Assembly (NCBI GenBank): GCA_024279865.1
Contig: JAJRRC010000019.1
Coordinates: 1-43,695, forward strand
Source: Planctomycetota bacterium
GTDB lineage: Bacteria > Planctomycetota > Phycisphaerae > Phycisphaerales > Phycisphaeraceae
DNA: 43,695 nt
Direction of reading: 5' to 3'
Below the pieces are notes generated by a model that saw only the letters and a list, made by a program, of their open reading frames with translations, was not told the origin of the DNA and ran no database searches. Below are positions 15,603 to 24,034 of the stretch, piece after piece. Position 1 is the stretch's first letter. Each line of letters starts with the position of its first letter. The translations under genes were made by a program, and so were the position numbers.

Positions 15603-18600
15603 ATGACTCAGCGAACCTTTGCCCGACCGACACGATATTGGATTCAAACGGGTTTGCTTCTGTTGATCGGATGGCTTGGCCTGACGTGCCATGGCATCAG
15701 TGCCGCTCCGATTACCGCAGGGCTCTCGCAGTTGCCTTTGGCGGACCCGATCATCGAGGCCGACGCTCAAATACATGCTCAGAAAACGCGTGTTTGGCGT
15801 GACGGAGGCGTGCAGTATTTGCTATTGGAACGTGACGTTTCCGTGGGTGTGGGGACGTACGGCTTTCGAGCTGCGCGGGCGGTTTTGCGGATCGAACGCG
15901 AAGCTGTGGCCGGTCGTGAAGTGAAACATCTGTGGCTGTATCTAGAAGATGCCCAACCGATGCGTGGGCGAGGCCCAACCGTCACCGAAGCCCCGTTTTT
16001 ACTGGTGACCGTTTCCACGCAAGGTGCGGTGAATCTCGAAACAGACCTGTTTAAAAATGAAGATGCCAGTTCATCTGCCTTGGTCGCAGCGGCTCGTGAT
16101 CGCTTTGAAAAACGTTTGCAGACCATTTCACGCAAACCTTTGGATGTGCCGTCGGGCCAGCCGCTGAATAATGTAGAACAACTGCGTCAAGATCGTAAAC
16201 GTTTGGCTCGACCCACGGTTGTTTTGCCTCCCAAGCCCGAGCAAAGCCCTGTCGCCATTACAGGAACCCAAGCGTTGGCTCAACCCACCCCTGTGGCGGT
16301 TTCTGAACAAGCATTGAAATCTGCCAGTCAATCCACAGGCAACCTCACTGGCGCCGTTTTTCCTGTGGTGGTTGAAACTTCCGGGGGCACTTCCGGGGGG
16401 GTAAGCAAGGCCGTTGACCAGCTTCCGGGGGGGGCTATTTTGCCGCCGGTGGGAACGGTGCATCTGACCTTTGACCAAATGGTGGTCGACCTTGATAGCG
16501 ATCAGCCTTATGCGGTTTTAATCGGCAAAGTAGGCGTGATGTTTGTAGATCGCCATGGCAAGCTAGGCATGTCCCTGCGAGCTGAACAAGCAGTCCTATT
16601 CCTCACACCTGACAAAGAACATGAACAAATCTTCAGCCAAACCGACGCTGCTTCGGTAGCAGGGGTTTATCTTGAAGATAGTGTGATTGCGACTGATGGT
16701 TCCTATACCTTGCGTTCGCCGCGGGTTTATTACGACAATGTGCAGAACAAAGCCGTCGTGCTTGACGCGGTGATGTACACTTGGGATGTGAGACAAAAAG
16801 TTCCGATTTATGTGCGGGCTGAAAAATTAATGCAGCAGTCACGCCAAAGCTGGACCGCCCATCAAGCCCAACTGACAACCAGTGAATTTGCAGAACCCCA
16901 TTTTTCCATCGCTGCCCGTACGATCACCCTGACCCATGAAAAAAACCGTCGTGGTGAAATGGAATACCGCTACGTGGCGCAGAAGCCTTCCTTGCGTTGG
17001 GGCAAAACCACCGTCATGCGAACCCCTCGCTTAGCAGGCAAAGCCCAGGATATTCCGCTACAGAATATCAATGTGAATTACAGCGAGAACAAAGGCGCCA
17101 ATATTCAAACGCGATGGGACTTGTTCTCATTAATCGGCCGTGAAAATCCCAGTGGCGTGGATATGGCCCTCCAACTGGATTATCGTGGCATTCATGGGCC
17201 TGGCATCGGCTTGAACCTAGACTATGACCGTCCTCAAATGTTCGGCATGCTCGAATCCTATGGCCTGCTCCGTGACACAGGTGACGACAAAATCGGTGGA
17301 CGTAACGATATCGAACATGATAGCGACACCCGAGGCTACATTCATGGTCAGCATCGCAGCTATCTACAAGACGACTGGGAACTCTCTCTTGAACTAGGCT
17401 ACGTCTCAGACGAAACCTTCTTAGAAGAATTTTTCCGATCCGAAGCCCAGACCGCCAAGCCTTATGAAACCTCGCTGTACCTCAAACGTCAGCAAGACGA
17501 TTGGGCTATGACCCTGCTTGGGAAGTATGAAGTAAACGACTTCACCGCTCAAACTTCAATCTTGCAGTATCAGGGATACACCGTCGACAAATTGCCCGAA
17601 CTGGGCTTGTATTCAGTGGGATCATCTTTGTGGGGAGATCGACTCACTTACTTTGGACAGACCCAAGCCAGTCGTATGAAAATCCGAATAGGCGATGACA
17701 ATCCTCAGGATCGCGGCTTTACCGCCGCTCAAAGTGCGATCTTATTCGGTCAATCCCAGTCCACCCGTTTCAAAGACGCTTTGACTGCGACAGGCATTCC
17801 CACCAGCTATGTTTCGAGGCTCGATAGCCGTCATGAATTACAAGCACCGCTCAAAGTCGGCACCGTCAATGTGGTGCCTTTCGCCACCGGTCGGGTGACC
17901 GCTTATGACGATGACTTCCGTGCGTTTAGTGGCAATGATGACAACGTACGCATCTGGGGCAGTGTGGGCCTTCGCGCTCAAACAGAGTTTCATCGAACCT
18001 TCAACTCCGTCGAAAGTCGACTGTGGAATCTCCATCAGCTTCGCCATGTGATTGAACCTCATGTCACGTTTTCCTTGGCGGGGTCCACGCTGGATGCAGC
18101 AGACTTGCCTGTGTTCGATCAGGACATCGAAGCGATCCGCGACGGCATGACCGTGAAGGTCGGCGCACGCAACACCTTTCAAACCAAACGCGGTGGCCCT
18201 GGCCGTTGGCGTATCGTCGATTGGATTGTGCTTGATACCGATGTGGTGGTCAGTTCAGGTGAAGTGAATAACAACCCCAACGCATTGGGGAACTTCTTTG
18301 ACTACCGCCCCGAATTTAGCCGCGGCGGCGACTATTTCCATTCCAACGTCGCATGGATGGTAAGCGATGCACTGGCTGCAGTAGGTGAAATGACCTACGA
18401 CTTTGAAGCCAACAAAACCTCGCAATGGCGTGCAGGCATCTCGTTGCAGCATGCGCCTCAGTTGACTTCGTTTGTAGACTATTCAGAGATTGATACGTTG
18501 GGTAGCAGTTTGCTGACGTATGGCTTTACCTATCAATTAACCCGCAAATACAGCATGGCCCTGTCGCATCGAATGGATTTGTCCCAGAACAACCAACGGT

Positions 18601-18773
18601 TTGTGGATGTGACATTGATTCGTGAGTTACCTCGCTGGCGATTGATTATGGAATACAGCCTCAATGAAATTGATGGCGACCAATCGGTGGCCTTGCTCTT
18701 AATGCCTCTGGGCTTCGGTGGTTCTCGTTACACCCGTCCAATCTATCACGACGTGATGCAGCAGGTCGATTAA
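15603..18773 (+). CDS. LptD/OstA-like outer-membrane protein
   Basis: A large predicted outer-membrane beta-barrel protein of LPS-assembly type. 1056 residues: signal peptide (about 1-35), a periplasmic OstA-like beta-jellyroll region (about 45-165 and 280-430; strands such as HLTFDQMVVDLDSDQPYAVL), then a long run of alternating hydrophobic strands with Tyr/Trp/Gly turns up to the end, where the last strands end in ALLLMPLGFGG. Barrel-like phrases include YGFTYQLTRKYSMALSHRMD. A Gly-rich linker (about 258-283) is encoded by a G-tract element. It lies 20 bp after the methyltransferase gene. I assign it from architecture; sequence identity to proteobacterial LptD is evidently low. Confidence 0.7.
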   Translation: MTQRTFARPTRYWIQTGLLLLIGWLGLTCHGISAAPITAGLSQLPLADPIIEADAQIHAQKTRVWRDGGVQYLLLERDVSVGVGTYGFRAARAVLRIEREAVAGREVKHLWLYLEDAQPMRGRGPTVTEAPFLLVTVSTQGAVNLETDLFKNEDASSSALVAAARDRFEKRLQTISRKPLDVPSGQPLNNVEQLRQDRKRLARPTVVLPPKPEQSPVAITGTQALAQPTPVAVSEQALKSASQSTGNLTGAVFPVVVETSGGTSGGVSKAVDQLPGGAILPPVGTVHLTFDQMVVDLDSDQPYAVLIGKVGVMFVDRHGKLGMSLRAEQAVLFLTPDKEHEQIFSQTDAASVAGVYLEDSVIATDGSYTLRSPRVYYDNVQNKAVVLDAVMYTWDVRQKVPIYVRAEKLMQQSRQSWTAHQAQLTTSEFAEPHFSIAARTITLTHEKNRRGEMEYRYVAQKPSLRWGKTTVMRTPRLAGKAQDIPLQNINVNYSENKGANIQTRWDLFSLIGRENPSGVDMALQLDYRGIHGPGIGLNLDYDRPQMFGMLESYGLLRDTGDDKIGGRNDIEHDSDTRGYIHGQHRSYLQDDWELSLELGYVSDETFLEEFFRSEAQTAKPYETSLYLKRQQDDWAMTLLGKYEVNDFTAQTSILQYQGYTVDKLPELGLYSVGSSLWGDRLTYFGQTQASRMKIRIGDDNPQDRGFTAAQSAILFGQSQSTRFKDALTATGIPTSYVSRLDSRHELQAPLKVGTVNVVPFATGRVTAYDDDFRAFSGNDDNVRIWGSVGLRAQTEFHRTFNSVESRLWNLHQLRHVIEPHVTFSLAGSTLDAADLPVFDQDIEAIRDGMTVKVGARNTFQTKRGGPGRWRIVDWIVLDTDVVVSSGEVNNNPNALGNFFDYRPEFSRGGDYFHSNVAWMVSDALAAVGEMTYDFEANKTSQWRAGISLQHAPQLTSFVDYSEIDTLGSSLLTYGFTYQLTRKYSMALSHRMDLSQNNQRFVDVTLIRELPRWRLIMEYSLNEIDGDQSVALLLMPLGFGGSRYTRPIYHDVMQQVD
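16378..16434. repeat. G-tract elements within the lptD-like gene
   Basis: CTTCCGGGGGCACTTCCGGG (16378 on) and a second CTTCCGGGGGGGGCT (16421-16435). They encode SGGTSGG and LPGG in the linker between the N-terminal and barrel parts. The core is identical to the intergenic tandem at 14582-14615, read on the other strand. Confidence 0.8.
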
Positions 18774-18870
18774 CAGGCCTTGGCATTTAACGATAAAGAC
18801 GTACCTAATAACATCGTTTCGGGTTTTTGCAACATTTTTTCCATGTTAAAGCCTTTTTTTTATGTGTGTG

Positions 18871-18910
18871 CTGGAAACAGCCGCAAGCATACTTGCTTGC
18901 GCGTCTGGGG
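18871..18910 (+). repeat. 3'-end dispersed element, hairpin module only
   Basis: Hairpin CGCAAGC / GCTTGCG (18882-18888 and 18895-18901) followed by CGTCTGG. It is similar to module B at 6185-6214 and on the minus strand at 32391-32420. It lies about 100 bp after the lptD-like stop, in that gene's orientation. Upstream at 18830-18860 a weak AACAT/ATGTT stem with T runs could be the actual terminator. Confidence 0.5.
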
Positions 18911-19014
18911 TGACGTAAAAAAAACAAAGACTCCCGACCTGCTCTGTAGAGCACCTTTTATTCGGTGTGATGGCCTCGGAAGTTCCATGCCAAAAACACT
19001 TTGTTTTCAGGCTC

Positions 19015-19300
19015 CTCACCGATGGGCAATGAAATCTGATTGTGGACCTTTTTGAACCGCCGAAGCGAACAGGCCAACCGCCACGTGATCGGCGGACGAT
19101 TGTCAATGGTATTTGTGGATTTTGCGAACCGGCTCGCTATGGCGTGTTCTGCCCGAATCGTTGGGCCATGGGCGACGGTGTGGGATTTGTTTGACCGCTG
19201 GAATGCGGACGGAACACGGGTCGCTATTCTGGATCGTTTGCGAAACGAAGTTTAAATTGACGAGCAACTTTGGTGCATCGAACGGCTTATGGGTTGGCTT
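19015..19300 (+). pseudogene. IS5-family transposase remnant (N-terminal part)
   Basis: Read across three frames this gives LTDGQ-stop-NLIVDLFEPP, KRTGQPPRDRRTIVNGI, WILRTGSLWRVLPES, VGPWATVWDLFDRWNADGT, and IDEQLWCIE. The order is that of an IS5-type transposase N-terminal domain up to the first catalytic block (usually LWCIDG; here the Asp is Glu). There is a stop where Trp is expected (19036-19038) and at least two frameshifts (near 19110 and 19170). The rest of the transposase is gone. The 690-bp gap 18774-19463 holds only this, the hairpin element and featureless sequence. Confidence 0.75.
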
Positions 19301-19463
19301 GAAGGAGTGTCGTCGCATCCTGTCACGTTTGGCTACCATTTGATAAGCGAGATTTTCAACCTACGATTTTTTATTTGGGGATCTTTTCAAAGCCGAGTCC
19401 TGAGGTCTGCCCAAGGGCCGGATATCTGGCAGAACAGGAATTGATCGCAGGTGAGGCATTGTG

Positions 19464-20036
19464 TCAGCCTGCGTCTTTGCCAATGCGGCCGATGACTGGG
19501 TCGCTTGGGTTTTGCAGTTGCAACGGTTCGTCTCCCATCGATTCCATTGGCGGCATCGGGGGCGGCAAATACGTCGTATACATTTCAGGATAATCATCAT
19601 CCAAATCCATGGCATACCGTGAATCTTGATGTCCCCGGTGCGCCCGGTGTGCGCGATGAATGATGCTATGACGCTGACCATGCTCTAGGATCATCATGAG
19701 GAAAAGCGCGAAGTTGTACAGTACCAAAATGCCAATGAATCCTAGCAGGGCGTATTCGTTGGGTTGGGCATCAAGTTGTTCATGAAAGAAGAACCAATCG
19801 CCCATGCTGTGAAGTTTGTTTTCCATGGCTTTGCTTCCGAGCGTGGTCGCAAAGGGCAAGCTCGGAAAATCTTCTCGAAACAAGCGAGGCATATCCGGGA
19901 CCAGAGCCCATAGACCGCCCAGTGTCATTGCTGCGGGAATCCATCGCCAGCCGCGTCGAACGACCAAGCAGCCGAGCCCGGCAATGATGGTTCCGCTGGC
20001 CATTCCGACTGCAAAATGCATTGTTGTCCACGCCAT
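19464..20036 (-). CDS. Hypothetical membrane protein
   Basis: 190 residues, not recognised with certainty. Hydrophobic segments at about 7-27, 31-46 and 92-117 look like membrane spans. The first part (MHFAVGMASGTIIAGL, then LGGLWALVPDMPRLF) carries a His early and a PD motif later, as in small membrane-bound metal-dependent hydrolase-like proteins (YbcI/DUF457 group), but the match is weak. The C-terminal 75 residues are cytoplasmic in character, with a His-Arg-Ala-His repeat (about 126-135), an acidic patch (DLDDDYPE) and a Pro/Met-rich stretch. It lies 110 bp after the glycosyltransferase gene on the same strand. Confidence 0.55.
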   Translation of the reverse strand: MAWTTMHFAVGMASGTIIAGLGCLVVRRGWRWIPAAMTLGGLWALVPDMPRLFREDFPSLPFATTLGSKAMENKLHSMGDWFFFHEQLDAQPNEYALLGFIGILVLYNFALFLMMILEHGQRHSIIHRAHRAHRGHQDSRYAMDLDDDYPEMYTTYLPPPMPPMESMGDEPLQLQNPSDPVIGRIGKDAG

Positions 20037-20146
20037 ACGTAAAATACTCCCCTATTGGAGAAATATTTCGGATGTTTGAAGGGACCACTTTGTATGGTGA
20101 GGCGCTTAAACCATTTATCACGTTCAGCGAGGTCAGGTCGTAGGGA

Positions 20147-21421
20147 TCAGGCGGCCTTGGGGATTTGGTATTCGGTTGGAGGGGATGAGCTGTGGCGACA
20201 AATTTGGCTGTCCTCAGCGGGCAATTGATCCAGCCAATGGACAAAATTCGTGGCGGCCGCCTGCCAACTATGGTGTTCCTGGGCCCATTGACGGCCCTGG
20301 GTTCGTAGGTATTGGCTTGCCAGGGGTTCGGCCCAGAGGCGTTCGATGGCTTGAACCCAGCTATTTTTTTGTCGGCAAACCATCGCTGGTGGGGCGATGA
20401 GCCCTTCGATGGCTTTGGGGGAACAGACCATGGGAATGCCCATGGCGGCAGCTTCGAGCAGTTTGTTTTTGATGCCGCCACCACAACGCATCGGCAAGAC
20501 GGTCATGCCCGCGCTATGGACATACGGCCGAACATCTGCAACTGCCCCGGTGACCTCGACGCCTGGCAATTGATCCAAGGCCAGCACACTGTCCAATGGA
20601 TTTTTACCTACAATTTGAAATCTCGCGCGGGGGTGACGCTTGCGAAGTGTGGGCCACACATGTTTACAAAACCAGCGGACCGCATCGATATTGGGTTCAA
20701 AATCCATGCGTCCCCAGAAGACAATTTTTTGACGGAGGCGAGGGCTTTTTTGAGGCTGAAAGTAATCCAGATCCACGCCGTTTCGGATGGTGACTGTTTC
20801 TTTGACGCCCGCGATGAGTTTGAGGAGTTTGGTTTCCGTTGGCGCGACGCCGATTGCACCATCAAGGCCACGGGCAAAGAGGTTTTCCAGCCCGGCGTAC
20901 AAGGCCAATTTTTGCAAGCGTGAACTGAGGGTTCGTACCCCTTCTTGTTTCATACAGGAAAGCTGAAAGCGGACCAGTTCATCTGCTGCGTACCAGACTT
21001 TGCGGATGTGCTTGAATTGACTGAGTCCTTTGAGCATCATGACACTGTGCTGGCCGAGGCCGATGACTGTTTTGGGTTGGTATTGCTCGACGAGTTCCAC
21101 AATGCCCCCAAAGCGTGGCAAGTCTCGTCCCTGATAGTCGGCCAAGCGTTTACGCATGTACGCACCGGGGCCTGACCAGGCGGCCATGAAGTCTTCGGTG
21201 TTTTGAATATTGACCTTGGGCCAAGGAATATTCATCTGTCGCAGTGGTGTCGGAATGTCCGCAGGCGGCTCAGTGATCGAGGCCAAGCCCACGTTCAAAC
21301 CCAGATTGCTCATTGCTTTGGCGGTGTTGTAACCATGCACGCAAAACCCTTGATCCAAGGGCCAAACCGCATGTTCGCCTACAAATAGCACATCTAATTG
21401 CCTGTTTGCGTGAAGTTTCAA
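20147..21421 (-). CDS. GT4-type glycosyltransferase
   Basis: Transfers a sugar from a nucleotide sugar to an unknown acceptor, probably a cell-surface glycan. 424 residues, GT-B fold. The N-terminal Rossmann half opens with LDVLFVGEHAVWPLDQGF; the C-terminal half has VFWGRMDFEPNIDAVRWFCK, ARFQIVGKNP, VTGAVADVRPYV and CGGGIKNKLLEAAAMGIPMV, the acidic donor-binding block. I place the start at TTG 21421, with GGGAGAGG seven bases upstream; the frame is open to an ATG at 21556, but that would overlap the preceding gene by 116 bp. It follows the other glycosyltransferase after 19 bp and is surely in one operon with it. Confidence 0.82.
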   Translation of the reverse strand: MKLHANRQLDVLFVGEHAVWPLDQGFCVHGYNTAKAMSNLGLNVGLASITEPPADIPTPLRQMNIPWPKVNIQNTEDFMAAWSGPGAYMRKRLADYQGRDLPRFGGIVELVEQYQPKTVIGLGQHSVMMLKGLSQFKHIRKVWYAADELVRFQLSCMKQEGVRTLSSRLQKLALYAGLENLFARGLDGAIGVAPTETKLLKLIAGVKETVTIRNGVDLDYFQPQKSPRLRQKIVFWGRMDFEPNIDAVRWFCKHVWPTLRKRHPRARFQIVGKNPLDSVLALDQLPGVEVTGAVADVRPYVHSAGMTVLPMRCGGGIKNKLLEAAAMGIPMVCSPKAIEGLIAPPAMVCRQKNSWVQAIERLWAEPLASQYLRTQGRQWAQEHHSWQAAATNFVHWLDQLPAEDSQICRHSSSPPTEYQIPKAA

Positions 21422-21440
21422 GTATGAACCTCTCCCTGAT

Positions 21441-22580
21441 TTAAGCTGCCTGTCGCAGCGATATTTTTTGCTCAACAGCTTTTTCAACTGCTTGAAGGTA
21501 TCGCTGTGTGGTAGCTTCCCATGTGTAATTTTGTAAACGATCAAGCCCCTTGGCAATACATTGCTGGCGATAAAAACGATCTTTCATCAGTCGTGTCAAG
21601 CCTGATGCAATCGTGCCTGTGTCAAACGGATCGACCAACTCTGCAGTATCGCCTGCTACTTCAGGCAAGCTTGTCACGTCACTGGTTAATACCGCAGTCT
21701 GTGTTTTCCACGCATCAAGAATGGGCAACCCAAACCCTTCGGATAAACTGGTGAACGCTAAAATTTTGGCACTACTTAGTAACGCAGGCAGATCCGCTTC
21801 GTCGGCAAAGCCGTTGAGATTGACATGCTCTGTGATGCCCAGACAAGCTACCTGGTTTTTAGCTTGGTCTAAGGTCTTGTCATCTAAACCGATTACCACC
21901 AATTGCCAGCGTTTGCGAAGGCGTGGGTTTAGCATCGCCCAAGCTTCAATCACACGGCAAGTGTTCTTACGCTTGGCGGCAGCGCCAAAATGCAGCACAT
22001 AAGGCTGGTCAATGGCGTACCGATCAAGAACCGGGGCAGCCTCGGTTTCTGAAATATAATTTGTTTGACTGTCCGGAGCCCATGGGTTGACCGTAATGCG
22101 ATGGGGGTCTGCATTGAACTGACGGACCAGACGGTTCCGCGTGTACAGCGAGGGGGTGATGATCCCCGCAGCATGACCACAAGCATGAACAACGCACTGA
22201 TGAAAATAGCGAGTCTGAGGCGTTGAAACACCCGAGTCCAAAGGTATTAAATCGTGAATGGTGACCAAAGTCTTGATCGGCATCCACGACGGGCAGGTGT
22301 TCGCAGGGCAATGTAACACATCAGCTTCGCCACGCCACGCAGCGTAAGGCAGCCTAAGTCGTTCCCAGTTATTGAACCGATCACCCCGCATCTCAATTTG
22401 CTGAGGATGGATATTAGAGAACGGCAACACGTCCGGTAACGACTCATCAAGCCGATGAAACGCGTTTATCTGCCAGTTGGGCCTTGCTTTGGCGACGTGG
22501 GTATAGAGGTCGACAAGGTTCTTCCCAGTCCCTCGCCGCGTGGGCCAATATACCGTTCGTGCATCCAAAGCAATACGCAT
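21441..22580 (-). CDS. GT4-type glycosyltransferase
   Basis: 379 residues, first gene of a two-glycosyltransferase unit. It starts MRIALDARTVYWPTRRGTG, the usual opening of family 4 enzymes with a Gly-rich acceptor loop. The C-terminal half has VLHFGAAAKRKNTCRVIEAW, VVIGLDDKT, VNLNGFADEADLPALLSSAK and the ExxxxxxxE donor block EGFGLPILDAWKTQTAVLTS. The ATG at 22580 aligns with the family start; the frame runs 90 codons upstream into the divergent promoter region and is not used. No strong Shine-Dalgarno. The neighbours suggest surface polysaccharide or glycoprotein assembly. Confidence 0.85.
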   Translation of the reverse strand: MRIALDARTVYWPTRRGTGKNLVDLYTHVAKARPNWQINAFHRLDESLPDVLPFSNIHPQQIEMRGDRFNNWERLRLPYAAWRGEADVLHCPANTCPSWMPIKTLVTIHDLIPLDSGVSTPQTRYFHQCVVHACGHAAGIITPSLYTRNRLVRQFNADPHRITVNPWAPDSQTNYISETEAAPVLDRYAIDQPYVLHFGAAAKRKNTCRVIEAWAMLNPRLRKRWQLVVIGLDDKTLDQAKNQVACLGITEHVNLNGFADEADLPALLSSAKILAFTSLSEGFGLPILDAWKTQTAVLTSDVTSLPEVAGDTAELVDPFDTGTIASGLTRLMKDRFYRQQCIAKGLDRLQNYTWEATTQRYLQAVEKAVEQKISLRQAA

Positions 22581-22751
22581 GTTCTTTGTATCGGACAAAT
22601 CACAGGGCAGGTTAATTGGCACAACCCTTACAAACGGACTTTTTTTCGCGCTCGAAAATAGATTGAAAAAAAGTAAAAAAAAGGTTGTGGTTGGTCCCGT
22701 AAACGTTAAAGTAACGCACTTTGGCGATCTCCCTTGAAAGGTTTTACCATC

Positions 22752-23897
22752 ATGTCCGATCCCATGAACTTTGCGGTGATTGGTTGTGGCGTTCTTGCTC
22801 AGAGCCAGCATATTCCCAATATTGCAGCCTCTGAAAATGCGGTGTTGCATACCTGTTGTGACTTGTCGGATGAATCATTGGACGTATGTAAAAACCAGTT
22901 CGGTGCGTTGAACGTCAGCAAAGACATGGCCGCCACCATTGCCAACCCTCAAGTGCAAGCAATTTGCCTGGCAACCACCGAGCGGATTCGCTTGGACCCC
23001 ATTCGCATGGCCGCGGAATTGGGCAAGCCGATCTATATCGAAAAACCCATGGCAGCGACGCTGGAACAGGCCAAGGAAATTCATAAAATTGTCACCGACT
23101 CAGGCATCCGCTTTTGCGTGGGACACAATCGGCGTTTTTCCCCTGCGATGGTTCAAGGACACCAGATTTTCCGAGATCATATGGCCGCCCCCAAGCACAA
23201 CGGTTGGCGATGGTCCCGTGAAGGCAAAAATCAAGCTCAGCTTCCAGAAGATCATGTCGCAGCTATGTCCGTGCGTGTGAATGATGATTGGTACAGCTGG
23301 AAGGGATATGCTGTGGCCAAGTCTGAATCAGACTTTGGAGCGATGCTCTTTGAAATGACCCATTTCACCGATTTGTGTAACTGGTTTATGCAAGCAGAGC
23401 CAGATCAGGTCGTCGCGTTGAGCCCCAACCAACTGAACCATGGCGTGGTCATTAGCTACACAACCGGCGAAGTTGCTACCATCCTTATGGGCGCCAACGG
23501 AACCTTCGGCTATCCCAAAGAACTCTACGAAATGGTCGGCGGCGGGGGCGTGGTTGCCATTGATCACATGATGGAAATCCGAACCGCTGGCATCGCCAAT
23601 GTGCAGCAAAAAATTCCCTTTGAAACCATTGACGGCAACGCCTCTGGCATCGACGGCTGGCTGACCCAACGCAAGGCTGGCTGTGACCAAGCGGTCCTCG
23701 CTGGCGATCCCATGTTGCAGTTTACAGGCGAGCCAGACAAAGGACACGCCCACGCAATTGAAGCATTTATCCGTGAAATTCGTGGCCAAGGACCTGTCGC
23801 CTGTGGTGTGGATGACGCACTGATGGCGACGCGGGTTGCATTTGCAGCCATCCGGTCGTCCGTTGAAGGACGCGTTGTGAAAATCGAAGAAGTATGA
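22752..23897 (+). CDS. Gfo/Idh/MocA-family oxidoreductase
   Basis: NAD(P)-dependent sugar or inositol dehydrogenase-like enzyme of unknown substrate. 381 residues. The Rossmann opening is FAVIGCGVLAQSQHIPNIA, with AICLATTERIRLD and the diagnostic YIEKPMAATLEQAKEI (Glu-Lys-Pro). In the C-terminal half MLFEMTHFTDLCNWF carries the catalytic-type His (position HFTD). The ATG at 22752 has GAAAGG ten bases upstream; TTG at 22734 is possible but less likely. It is divergent from the glycosyltransferase unit across 170 bp, so it may make or modify a sugar for it. Two different dispersed elements follow the stop. Confidence 0.88.
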   Translation: MSDPMNFAVIGCGVLAQSQHIPNIAASENAVLHTCCDLSDESLDVCKNQFGALNVSKDMAATIANPQVQAICLATTERIRLDPIRMAAELGKPIYIEKPMAATLEQAKEIHKIVTDSGIRFCVGHNRRFSPAMVQGHQIFRDHMAAPKHNGWRWSREGKNQAQLPEDHVAAMSVRVNDDWYSWKGYAVAKSESDFGAMLFEMTHFTDLCNWFMQAEPDQVVALSPNQLNHGVVISYTTGEVATILMGANGTFGYPKELYEMVGGGGVVAIDHMMEIRTAGIANVQQKIPFETIDGNASGIDGWLTQRKAGCDQAVLAGDPMLQFTGEPDKGHAHAIEAFIREIRGQGPVACGVDDALMATRVAFAAIRSSVEGRVVKIEEV

Positions 23898-23904
23898 TTT
23901 CGAG

Positions 23905-23939
23905 TTTTTAGCTGTCAGCTATCAGTTATCAGTAAGAGG
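23905..23939 (+). repeat. TCAGTTATCAG-type element, copy 3
   Basis: TTTTTAGCTGTCAGCTATCA at 23905-23924, then GTTATCAGTAAGAGG. It starts eight bases after the Gfo/Idh stop and is joined directly to the 3'-end element that follows. Confidence 0.65.
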
Positions 23940-23940
23940 G

Positions 23941-24012
23941 GAATCCGACTCTTCGGAAGACCTTAGAGTTCGGCGTTGTGACAAACGCAAGCGAACAACT
24001 TACGTGTATGGG
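23941..24012 (+). repeat. 3'-end dispersed element, copy 2 (modules A+B)
   Basis: Module A GAATCCGACTCTTCGGAAGA (23941-23960) continues CCTTAGAGTTCGGCGTTGTG and matches the minus strand of 32426-32460 almost base for base. Module B is an imperfect hairpin ACGCAAG / CTTACGT (23985-23991 and 23999-24005). It lies downstream of the Gfo/Idh gene, in its orientation, between two convergent genes. Confidence 0.65.
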
Positions 24013-24034
24013 AAGTCCTAGAAGTCTCTAGATT

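Noticed and set aside
19780-20484. A 234-codon minus-strand frame across the gap between the membrane protein and glycosyltransferase genes
   Set aside because: It overlaps two better supported genes in another frame and is rich in Pro/Ser/Arg without any motif.
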